NCBI GenBank assembly: GCA_000697475.1
Contig: JNEU01000737.1
Span: 1 to 64,000, forward strand
Reading direction: 5' to 3'
DNA: 64,000 nt
DNA from: Lichtheimia corymbifera B2541
Lineage: Eukaryota > Mucoromycota > Mucoromycetes > Mucorales > Lichtheimiaceae
Below are positions 20,510-31,167 of this stretch, one piece after another (the first letter of the stretch is position 1; each line of letters opens with the position of its first letter). The notes under the pieces are model-generated. The model was not told the DNA's origin. It ran no database searches and saw only the letters and a program-made list of their open reading frames with translations. The translations under genes were made by a program, and so were the position numbers.

Positions 20510-21595
20510 CCCTAGAAGACGTTATGAGAAAGAGGAGGATCAATCGATTGTGCACAAAGGCTGATTAAAAAAAAAAAAGAGGACGCGAGCCCGCTCTTTA
20601 AGCCTCCGATTCATTCAACAGCAGTCATTCATTGTTCATCTCCCTCACATCTGGAACATCTTTTAAATAAGCCTCTTTTTTTCCCTTCAACTCCCCTTTG
20701 ATCTCGCGTGGATTAGGTCTCTTTACATGTATATGATACAATAAACATGCATATATAGCTATTACTTTTTCCATCCCTCTTTGAATTACATGACTGGATC
20801 ATTTCCTAAAAGTTGTAAAAGGTGCCCTGGATCATACCCAGCAGACTTTTTGGCTCGCCACTTTTGGTAAGCCCAATCGGATGCACAATGATGTTTCATT
20901 CATCCCAACAATCGCGTAACTGAATTTTCTTCAAGGATAAGGTATGGATCAACAATGAATGGTATAATTGCAGCATGCTTTATAGACAAGATAATCGCTT
21001 ATAATAATGCACGGTTTATAACGTATGGATCATGTCGCCCAGGTTACCTTGGATACAAGTGAAAGGGGCCTTCGTATCATTGTCGCCATGACAACCGCCT
21101 ATCTACCCGCTATTTTTTTTATCAACACGGACATCCCTACATTCGTGAAATCATAAATCCTTTCTTTTTTTAAGAGAGACAAGAGCAAGCGCGGTTGTGA
21201 ACAGTGTGCCTGTGATGTGATTTGATGTGTGGATATAGATGTGATCGTGGTAGGGTAATATAATGAGCATGCATCATGGTGCCTCTATTTCACTGGATCA
21301 TGGATAATCATTGTTGGGGTGTGCCTTTCACTGATACAAATGGTGTGGGATGGGGCGAACAACAAAATTTTTCGCAGTGTGTATATTCCATAAAGAGATG
21401 CAATCCATCCATCGACTTTTATTTATTAACAAAATGCATCTAGCTAAAGACACCTCTTGCTGCTGCAATGATTCGTTTAATGACAGCAAGGTTTGGTTCA
21501 AGGCCATAGGCGGGAGTTAAAGAGGAGAGCCACATCCACGGTCCCAAGCCCTTTTTTCCTTTTCAAAACAAGAAGCTTTTTTTTTCGTTTGACCT
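20510..21595. other. Intergenic, uL3 promoter and upstream of ZNF706-like gene
   Basis: This 1.1-kb region has no supported gene. The uL3 side begins with an A-rich (T-rich on the uL3 strand) 5' UTR. A (GATG)n microsatellite lies just downstream, inside uL3 intron 1 (about 20440-20475). Confidence 0.5.
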
Positions 21596-22032
21596 ATGGC
21601 TCGTGGTGCCCAAAAGGAACAAGCAAGGTAAGCTCTTGTGCATCGCTTATAGCAATCTCGTCGTGATGAGTAACTAAAAGGTGATTGCAGACAAAAAGCC
21701 CAGAAGGAGGCTGCCAAGAAGGGCAAGGCCAAGTCGCAGCTTGGAGCCCGTGCTGCTGGTCTTCAGGTAATAAAAGGATAAAACGACACCACCACCACCA
21801 CGACGGGCAATGGCTGATATGCAGGCATTCAACAGGTCAAATGTCCCAAATGCTTTGTGACCATGCCCACTTACAAGACCTTGGTGAATCATATGGAGGC
21901 AAGCATGGAAATGATGCAAACGAGAAAAAAGTGGTATTGGTTTATTACCGATGAAATAATGGGTTGTTCTTTTTTTGATAGGCCAAACATCCAAAGGATC
22001 CTGTTCCACCTGAGAGTGATTTTACTTCATGA
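21596..22032 (+). CDS. ZNF706/At2g23090-like small C2H2 zinc-finger protein
   Basis: Four exons (21596-21627, 21691-21766, 21836-21898, 21982-22032) give 73 residues, the normal size for this tiny eukaryotic family. The N-terminus MARGAQKEQARQKAQKEAAKK is the Lys/Gln/Ala-rich 4F5-like segment. A single C2H2 finger follows (CPKC ... NHMEAKH: C-x2-C-x12-H-x4-H), then the family ending KHPKDPVPPE. The last intron interrupts the finger and starts with GC, not GT: GAG|GCAAGC at 21899, acceptor GATAG at 21981. Without that splice the second zinc histidine would be lost. The human homologue has been linked to translation and cell-state control; its role in fungi is unclear. Confidence 0.88.
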
Positions 22033-23032
22033 GGCTCAGTCGATGTGCTTACTCAAAACGACATCTCATACCACACCATTACCATTTACACCCTTGTGCG
22101 CCAAGGATATTGATTGCTTGTTTCCGTTTCCTCAATGGGATAGAAGGGATTACCTATATTAATATTCTGTAGTTCCTGTAATGCCATTAACAAATTTGCT
22201 TGATTAGATCATGTCTCATGCTTGGATGATGGATTGCTTGTTCAGAGTACGTGTTATAAATAGAGTAGAAGTAATATGGTGTGTTTATATGTTGAATATA
22301 CTCGAGTTGTGCGTGTGCAATGTTGGTTTGGATAGTGGATGATGAAACATGGCAGGATGGTATGCATGGTAACCACACGTTACGCCTATCGGATAAGAGA
22401 TGGGGTGATTTCTCTTTTATGTCTTTCCTCTACTGATAATCAGATATCACATGATATTGGCATTTTGACTTTTGCTTGGCAGCATCAGAGATCCAAGATA
22501 ATGCCTTATCATCCATCTTTCTTTGTGCCTTGCTTTCCCCACGATTCTCCTCTCCTCCCCCCCCCGCACTCTTTGATGCTCCGAATGATCCCCCACAAAG
22601 GGGGCTCTCATGTCTTCTTTAAGCATTTTATTCAGACACGCTTGTATTATCTCCTTCAATTAGGGTAAAGAGGCCCTTGATCATGATCTGACAAATGGCT
22701 CGGGAGGAAGGTTCATCTCCATGCTTTGATGGTGGAGAAGGACATGTGCTCTTACAGCGGACAACTCTAATTGGCCGGATGGGGCAATAAAAAACGAATA
22801 GGGCAGTTGCCAGTTTCTGTGCCTTTCCCTCTTTTCCTGCAATTTCTTTCCTTTTCTCGTTCCTTTGTTACCTGCATTTATCTACACAACACAAAGTAGG
22901 TTCCATTCTTCCACAAGAGAGTACACATGTAGACCACCATGCTAATGAACACCCGCCTCCCCTTTCTTCTCATCGCCGTATAGTCTTTTTTTTGTCAACC
23001 GAGTTCATCGCTGCCCATTTGAAATTCATCTC
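22033..23032. other. Intergenic region upstream of the kinase gene
   Basis: No supported gene. The last ~200 bp are pyrimidine-rich, with an inverted CCAAT (ATTGG at about 22770), and probably hold the promoter and 5' UTR of the kinase. Confidence 0.5.
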
Positions 23033-25278
23033 ATGTTTGTTCACTTGAAAAGCCTTTTACGTCGAGGCAGTTCAAAGCAACAATCGACTATGCAAACCAA
23101 CGGCAAACGCCATAGCAAGCAGCATGAAGGCGTGGACGACCTGCCAACCCCGCATAATGAAAGTGGATTACCATGCTACAACGGCTTAGAGCGTTATGAG
23201 CTTACAAGCAAGCTTGGCGAGTAGGTGTATACGTTGTGAGAAAAACACAAAGTACTAACGAGCCCCATTCTTTGTGTTTATTTTCCCAGTGGTGCATTCT
23301 CAAACGTTTACAAAGCATTCGATTTGGATACAAAACGGGAAGTGGCTGTCAAGGCTGTACGGAAACTAGAACTCAATCAAGCGCAGGTATGTTGTTCGGT
23401 ATTTTGGGGGAGAAATATAAGATGCATGGAAACAAGAATGCCATTGCAGAGTGGAATTTGAGACAAAGTGGATGGATAGAAGGTTACACACATGGGCAGT
23501 TGTCTAATTTGTTTGAATCATTATATAGAGAGCAAGTGTCCTCAAGGAGGTCCAGCTGATGAGAACCATCGACCACCCATCAATTATCAAGCTATATGGA
23601 TTCATTGAAACTAAAGAAGTAAGCTACTGATTAATAAGCTAGGGCATCCGCATATATACTTACCTTATCCGCTTTGTGTGTTTTTAGCACTATTTCCTTA
23701 TCTTGGAACTTTGCGAAGGAGGCGAATTGTTCCATCGTATTGTTCGATTGACTTATTTCAGCGAGGAGTTATCCCGACATTGCATTCGTCAAGTGGCCGA
23801 CGGTATCCGCTACCTGCATGAAGAAAAGGGTATTGTGCACAGGTAAGCATCGTGCAGCAGCAGCAGCAGCAGCATGAACCATCATTTTTTTCAGGGGAAA
23901 CAGCTGATCATCATTATCATGAATAGAGATATCAAACCTGAGAATTTGCTTTTTGAACCAATCCCATTCATGGAACGAGTATCACCGATGCCACCACAGC
24001 AGCCTGAAGGTGACGATGAAGAACCCAAGGAAGATGAAGGCGAATTTGTGCCGGGCTTAGGAGGAGGCGGTATTGGACGGATCAAGATTGCCGATTTTGG
24101 ATTGAGCAAAGTAAGTACAAAGGAGAAAGGACCCAATCAATATGCATGATGATCATTCATCAATGATTTTTCTTTAGGTGGTTTGGGACCAACAAACAAT
24201 GACACCTTGTGGCACGGTTGGATATACAGCACCCGAGATTGTACGTGATGAGCGCTACTCCAAATCAGTTGATATGTGGGCTCTTGGTTGTGTATTATAC
24301 ACGTTGTTATGCGGCTTTCCACCATTTTACGACGACAACATCCAAGTCTTGACTGAGAAAGTTGCCCATGGACAATACACGTTTTTAAGCCCCTGGTGGG
24401 ACACCATTTCAGATTCAGCCAAGGATTTGATTTCACACTTGCTTTGCATTGATCCCAATGAGAGGTACACGATTGATCAATTCTTTAATCATCCTTGGAT
24501 GATGGAGGAGCACCAACAACATCAGGAGGTAAATTTGGGTGTGTGTGTGTGTGTTACATAACAACATCATGGGCTCATCCCATCATCTTAGTACCCATCT
24601 GAATTACCAAAACAACAAGAAGATGACATTGAAGAAACACCTGACACCTCAACCACTGCAACTGCTGATACCGACGATGAGATAAAAACCGATGCACCTA
24701 CAAGCAGCAAACGTAGTAGTTTAATTGCACCATCCGCTCCACGCAATATACCAAATGCTACCAACACGACAGAGAATGGAGCAGCACGTCGGCATGATAT
24801 ATTCGCACCTAATATCAACACGCTCAAGGAGATGTTTGATGTGTCATATGCCGTGCAACGCATCACTGAGGAAAAGTCTAGGAGAAAAAACAATTATACT
24901 CTCTCCAACGCATTCGGTCACCCATTGAACATGGATCTTGGTGATGATGCTGATCAGGCTCTTATCAACAAACGTCTAAGGAACAGCCAACATCAAGACA
25001 ATGATATCGATGCTTTACGTACACAAATGGAAAATACTACGCTGATACCGCCTTCAACAACAACAACCTCATCGCCCATCAACAATGGTCATACAACGCC
25101 TTCATTCGAGTTGAGTATGCATAATGCTACTATTATTGGTCGACGACGTAACACTGCTACAACCACAACCATCACTACCACAGCTACTGCTACTGCTGAT
25201 CCCCCATCCGCTGGCTCGGGCATCCACCAATACCCCGCCACAACCACCACCACCCTCATCACACCCACGTCTAGTTAA
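23033..25278 (+). CDS. srk1: Srk1/Rck2-type CaMK-group Ser/Thr kinase (MAPK-activated)
   Basis: Seven exons (23033-23220, 23290-23386, 23529-23618, 23688-23842, 23927-24110, 24178-24528, 24592-25278) give 583 residues. The kinase domain (about 54-375) has the Gly loop LGDGAFSNVY, VAVK lysine, HRDIKPEN catalytic loop, DFG, and a [10 protein letters not shown] activation segment. Between HRDIKPEN and DFG lies an acidic, proline-rich insert of about 40 residues. The [25 protein letters not shown] block is typical of fungal Srk1/Rck2 kinases, which act below the Hog1/Sty1 stress MAPK. The tail is low-complexity and ends with a conserved [15 protein letters not shown] element resembling the MAPK-docking end of that family. 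Calmodulin kinases are the alternative, but the C-terminus argues against them. Confidence 0.88.
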
Positions 25279-25877
25279 CTTGTCTCTTGTATATAGTTCC
25301 ATTTACATTCAAATACACCATTGAAAGATAAGATGATTTATATGAAGTATGAATGACGTAATATGTTGCAAGTGCATATGAAGGTCTTGGGGTCAATCAT
25401 CTTGTGAAGCACTTTTTTTGGAAGAAGGACATCCTCTTTGTTTATAATTGTCAATTAACAGCAATATGTATTCATGCGGCTTGCCCTGCTGTTGATGGTT
25501 TGCATACGTTTAATATGTAGTGTTGGATTACCCACTAACTGCAATGGCTAGTAGCATGGGTCCTTAAAGCGAGACGACATCCAACTCTCGGAAAGCTCGG
25601 AAGATCATAGTCCACTAGATTCCATCCGCAGGCTGTAAAGGAGCCAGAGACATTGAAGACATTTGAATGAAGAATAAAAGCACATCAAAGTAGAAACAGC
25701 CATGTTATAATGATCATTGTAAGAAAAAAGAGCTTTATGTTGGTTGCATATAAAAAAAGGCACTGAATGATTGCATATAGTAGTGTGTAGTCACCAAAGC
25801 CACCTGCCCGATTTTAAGGGAAGAGTATCCAAGCCTGGTCCGAATTATAGATATACACAACATATTCCACTCTACAA
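25279..25877. other. Intergenic, upstream of prohibitin
   Basis: 600 bp with no supported gene, containing the kinase 3' end and the prohibitin promoter. I see no named element. Confidence 0.5.
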
Positions 25878-26884
25878 ATGGCTGCCATTCTCGAAAAAAT
25901 TGCAAAGTTGGCCATCCCTGCCGGTCTCTTGGTCGGTGGTGTCCAGTCGGCCATGTATGATGGTAAGCAGAATACGAACTCGCAAAAGTGCTTGACAACT
26001 GACAGCAATGGGTGCGTTCATTTATAGTCCAAGGTGGTCAACGTGCCGTCATTTTCGATCGTATTCAAGGTGTCAAGGAACAGTCGACTGGTGAAGGCAC
26101 TCATTTCCTCGTCCCTTGGTTGCAACGTGCTGTTCTCTTTGATGTTCGTACCAAGCCTCGCAATATCACTTCCACCACTGGTTCCAAAGGTGAGTTGAAG
26201 AACCTATTCTTTGTCTCTCTTCATATAACTCATGGATGGGATGATGCTAGATATGCAGATGGTGAGCTTGACTCTTCGTGTGCTTCATCGTCCCGATATC
26301 AAGAAGCTTCCTGCTATCTATCAAAACTTGGGTCTTGATTATGATGAGCGTGTGTTGCCATCGATTGGTAACGAAGTCCTCAAGGCTATTGTTGCCCAGT
26401 TCGATGCCAGCGAATTGATTACCCAGCGTGAAGTTGTTTCTGCCAAGATCCGTGAGGAATTGTACAAGCGTGCTAGAGATTTCAACATTGCATTGGAGGA
26501 TGTGTCTATCGTAAGTATGGATGTTATATATATAAGGATATGGGATATTGATTGAAGGGATAGACCCACATGACCTTTGGCCGTGAATTCACCAATGCTG
26601 TCGAGCAAAAGCAAATTGCCCAACAAGAAGCTGAACGTGCCAAGTTTATTGTCGAGCGTGCTGAACATGAACGTCAAGCTGCTGTCATTCGTGCCGAGGG
26701 TGACTCTCAAGCTGCTGAATTGATCTCTCAATCCTTGGCTAAGGCTGGTCAAGGTCTTGTTGAGTTCCGTCGTATTGAGGCTTCCAAGGAGATTGCTGGC
26801 ACTCTCTCTGCTTCTCGCAACGTCACCTACCTTCCCAGCAACCGTGGTGATGGCAGCAACATGCTTTTCAACATTGGCGCTTAG
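25878..26884 (+). CDS. phb1: Prohibitin 1, mitochondrial inner-membrane scaffold
   Basis: Prohibitin 1 and 2 form a large ring that organises the inner membrane and regulates m-AAA protease. Four exons (25878-25962, 26028-26189, 26251-26510, 26564-26884) give 275 residues, the usual length. The N-terminal hydrophobic anchor is at about residues 10-27. The SPFH/prohibitin domain runs through [23 protein letters not shown] and [20 protein letters not shown] long coiled coil (about 180-215) with [15 protein letters not shown] and a C-terminal YLPS motif follow. The [12 protein letters not shown] block assigns it to PHB1 rather than PHB2. Confidence 0.96.
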
Positions 26885-27387
26885 ATTATCAACACATCCC
26901 ATCCCCATATCAATATTGCAATCTTCAAAAGTAATACAAACGCCATCTCTTAGATGGATCGCCACTTTCACGCATAACGATCATCCAATGAACAATGTTG
27001 CCATTCTTGTGATATTAAATCGTGCATTGAATTACCGCATAATGTCGTGTATATATAAGACGATTGGTTGTTATCAAGCACAATGATCCACACCCTTATC
27101 GTATAATGCCGTAGCAAGGGATCTCATGGCTTGGACGCAACAAAAGCAATCAATAAAGGGGCGAGGCACCAACATCAAAAGCAGCAATTATCATAACATT
27201 ATCTTTGGAACTGTGTTTCTATTCTGAACAAATGGAGTTATATCCTCGTTTGAGGACATGACAAACTTACAAAAGCAAAAAGTGAATGTGATCATGTCTG
27301 AAGTGGGGGTAGGAAGGGTATGTCTATGATACAAGGGAGTAGATTGGCGTATATAGATAGAACATATGCAAGGGAACCCATCACACA
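26885..27387. other. Intergenic between convergent phb1 and tam41
   Basis: 500 bp of 3' flanking sequence for both genes; no supported ORF. Confidence 0.5.
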
Positions 27388-29165
27388 CTACTTGGCCTGC
27401 TGCCATTTGATTAACTTGGAAAGTGCATAACGGGTCGTCTTGACCGGACCAGCAGTAAAGACACCCTTGATGGTTTGTGTCAATGCAGGGGCGGCAATGA
27501 TTTGTTGCAAAGCTATAAAATAGAAATAGGATAGGATTGTCAATCTATGGCCAATGCTTCATCCCACCCCATATTCGTAATACATACAACTCTGCATGTT
27601 TTTGTTCAAGGCCGAGGACATGGCAATCTGTTGATGCAACTCGATCTTATCTTCGGGAATAGCCACACCATTTCGTACTGCCCAAAGCTTGTGCTCATCC
27701 ACCAATTTCTTGTATAGAGTGCTTGGCAGTTTTCGGATCATGAGTTCTCGAAAGCGAGGATTGATGTTTTGCTATAAATAGAGAACCACTCATGAATGAC
27801 CAAACTAACACCAACTCAGTTAAAAAACCCAGAAGCTTCCATACCTGATACCGGCCATTGTTTAGTGCGGATACATTGGGAGAATCATCGAGCAAACCAA
27901 AATAGAGACGATGGAAATGGGACATTTGAGCATGGACAATATTTCGAACCTTGTTAGGATTTTCACCAACAATCATCCGAAAATCACCAGTGTAGCTGAT
28001 ACCGGCAATGCGTTCAAAGAGTTCCTCATCACTAAAGTTCTCGGGTAATGTCAATAGAGCCACACGTACAGCTTCAGTCAAATTGACTTGGTTGGCAAGT
28101 CGCACTCGTGCATCATCCCGCAAGATTTTGACCTATAAAAAAAGAAGGTTTTAGTAGGTTTCCAACGACATGAGAGGAAGAAAATTACTACTTACAGGCT
28201 TATGCATGCGACCAGCCAAATAAAGAGTTTCCCAATCAATTAAGTCCTTGCAAAGTCGATCGATAGAGACGACGCCATACTTGATCATCTGTGATGGAAG
28301 TGACCAGGGACACGGCAAACGGCACAACACGGATTAATAAAATATCCGTGGACACCGATGCGCGCATGCTCGGAAACTTACCATGCCATTGACCTCGACA
28401 TAGGGATTGAAGTAGACACCTGCACCCATTTTCTCTTGTAACATGGAAACCGTACTTGATCCAAGCATCCGCACACTCGAATAATGATGTGGATTTTGTT
28501 GCATATTCAAAGCATGCCAATGACCAGGATGAGAGACACCAAATATAAAATCGAGCATTGGCTTTTTCTGTGTGTATATATATGTGTGTTTGTGAGTGTG
28601 TGTGTTATGTGTCAGATGGGCAAAAGATGAATATCGCAAGTTGACGATGCTGACAATGAAGGGTATATTTTTACCTTGGTATCATAGCCATTTTGACGAA
28701 AGACGCCACTACCATAAGCAAATGCATAACGAATTGGTGCATGGAACTGTGAGACGACACTTTTCAGTTGCTGTTTTAACTCTTCGTTGATGCTGATGTA
28801 TTGGTTGGTGCCAAAGTCAGGAGAGTCTGGAATATTGGTAGGATGGAACTGGAACTGGCGTAGCCGTTCAAGTCGAGCACGAGTCTCTTCGTTGAAATAT
28901 TGTTGTTGTTGCTGGGGCTTTTTCACTCGTTCTTCTGATTCAGGTTTACTGGCAGATACCATGGAAGGAGGTAATTGTGACGAGGAGGTTGATGAGTGAG
29001 TGTCCATCTGACCAGAAGTATATCTTCGAGCGATCACGATGCTGCATGCCTCGGTGATAGTTGGGTTGTTTAGTGTATACTTTCTAGTGAGCTTTATACA
29101 ATAAAAGAATACGTGAGTTGATTGCATGTATACAAGAGACACGCTCATTTACTCACAGTCAACAT
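27388..29165 (-). CDS. tam41: Tam41, mitochondrial CDP-diacylglycerol synthase
   Basis: Tam41 makes CDP-diacylglycerol from phosphatidic acid and CTP on the matrix side of the inner membrane, the first step to cardiolipin. Seven exons (29165-29157, 29091-28675, 28567-28382, 28288-28196, 28132-27845, 27771-27588, 27512-27388) give 433 residues. Exon 1 codes only MLT, and the following Arg/Thr/Ser-rich segment is a mitochondrial presequence. The nucleotidyltransferase signature AFAYGSGVFRQ and the LDFIFGVSHPGHWHALNM block (metal-binding Asp) are clear, as are the VKILRDDARV and NVSALNNGRYQ regions. The last intron donor is most simply AGTT|GTATGT. A weaker donor two bases earlier would break the frame of the final LQQIIAAPALTQTIKG block. 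Confidence 0.94.
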
Positions 29166-29505
29166 GGTGGTTATAGTAAAGAAAAAGAAGCTTTTGAAAA
29201 CGAGAGCAATTCACCCCGCTTTATCCGCATCAGCACGTCAATAAGAGAGAGTTGCATCAACCAATCATCTCCTTGACAACCCCGATCGATTTCGCAAGGG
29301 GTGTTGGGATGGAAACCACCACAAAAGGGAAAGAAATGGCGTTGTACAACAATTCTCTCAGGGCATGAAACGAAAAGAGCATTCACCACCCACCCACCTC
29401 CTTCCTTTGTTCTCTCTCTCTTTCTCTTTTCTCTATATAACATAATAACAACACACATTCCTTTTCTATCCTTCTCTCTCTTTTAAGAATATGTCTTGAG
29501 CTATT
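29166..29505. promoter_or_regulatory. Divergent promoter region, tam41 / methyltransferase
   Basis: Only 340 bp separate the two start codons. CT-rich runs lie before the methyltransferase ATG. A TCTATATAACA element (about 29432) may be its TATA box. An upstream ATG-TCT-TGA at 29491 forms a two-codon upstream ORF. Confidence 0.5.
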
Positions 29506-30940
29506 ATGGTGTCACAAACTCAAAAGTTGAACGCTTCTACCGGTTTTGCAAGTTTTCTGAAATCGAAATGGCGATCTCGAGACGAAAGACCTTCACGACC
29601 ACAAACAATCAACGCAATGACAGACGTTGAAAGAGACTATGTACGGCATAGTGCTTTAAAGCTTGCATTGGATGGGTAACTATTACTACTACTACTACTA
29701 CTCATATCGATATCCTCCTTGCCACACTCACGCGCGGAATCCATAGAGATTGTCAAGCCCCCATCCATCAATTACTCAAATCAGGAGGTAGCGAAATACT
29801 TGACATTGGGTAATGCGTGCGTGCGTGTGTGGTGTGTGTTGAGAATACTCCCGAATTTACTTTATTAATGACATGGATTTCCTTCTCTTTCAGATGCGGC
29901 GCAGGGTTCTGGACAACTGTAAGCTTTCTTTGGATATACCCATACTTTAAAAAAGAAATGAGGTCTCCTTACTTTACGTCAATCATTTTGAAATAGGACA
30001 TGGCTGCAAAATACCCCATTTCGCATTTTACTGGCATTGATATCGACAAGGATATATTTCCTACTAGGCAAGTACTACATACAATCAGGGGAGATGTGGT
30101 GATGATGATGATGCAGGATCAAATCAGGGGAGAGAAAAGAGCTAATATATATGAACCACGCTCTTGCATATCTATAGTGGAGTGACGAGAAACGTTATCT
30201 TTCAACGAGTGGATCTGTTGGAATTACCGCTTCCTTATGAAAATGATACCTTTGATTATATCTTTATTCGGTGCATGATGGATGTGGTTCCTGATGAGGA
30301 TTGGGATGACGTACTCAACGAACTTGTGCGTATCATGAAAAAGGGTGGCTACATTGAATGCCTCGAAACATACCCAGATCTCTTTGATACCGGGCCTGCA
30401 ATGTCAACCATAATGCAACGTAAGTGAACCACTCCCACAGCTTTATCCCCATTCGGACAATGTAATCTCATTTATGCATGCACGGCTTGTCAAGTAGTGG
30501 TGAATGCGGATAAATCTTCACCGGATGAACCTGCTAGTATGGTACTGAATCCATTACCCAATCGTATGGCCGCTATCAATCAACTCATGGGGATGCAAAT
30601 CAAACATTTACATACACCTGTCGGTCGATACGGAGGTGCCATGGGCGCTCTATTGCTGGAACATTGGGTGCGCATCATTGAATCATCCAAGCAAAAATGG
30701 ATCCAAAACAAATTGATCGGGGAGAAGCAGCTGGCTGCGACTCTTGAGGAATTGCAACAAGAAGTGGACGTGTATCAGACATACATGTCTTGGTACTCTG
30801 TTGTAGCACAAAAGGTAAGGCGAATGGATGATTGATGATGATGAGGATGCCCCATTTGTAACACCTGTTTATTATAGAAAGGATACAAAGGTCCAATTAT
30901 CCGTGTCGAGGATTATGATACACTTCAATCGCAGGAATAG
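29506..30940 (+). CDS. Class I SAM-dependent methyltransferase, substrate unknown
   Basis: Seven exons (29506-29675, 29747-29809, 29894-29918, 29997-30067, 30178-30419, 30498-30814, 30878-30940) give 316 residues. A Rossmann methyltransferase core starts with motif I, EILDIGCGAGFWT, followed by GIDID and the post-motif FDYIFIRCMMDVVPDEDWDDVLNELVR region, then MKKGGYIE. It looks like the Methyltransf_11/25 group. The C-terminal half (PLPNRMAAINQLMGMQIKHLHTPVGRYGG) is conserved-looking but I cannot tie it to a substrate. The fourth intron uses a GC donor (ACTAG|GCAAGT at 30068). The sixth exon has tandem acceptors AAGTAG, both in frame. I would not name a function. Confidence 0.85.
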
Positions 30941-31167
30941 ATCATTATTCGTATTGGAATATTCTAAAAGAAACCATTTGCAACCCTTTCAATACACACT
31001 TGCTCATGCTCTATTGACTTTTTCAGCTAATCTTTATTCCCGACATAAAAGGAAGAGTGGCTGATGAATACATAAGACATGTACATATCAGAGTAAAAAG
31101 GGATCAAGTCATGAGTATATTTATGCAGCTGCTGCATTTTAAAGATAGGTATTATGAGAATGCTTTA

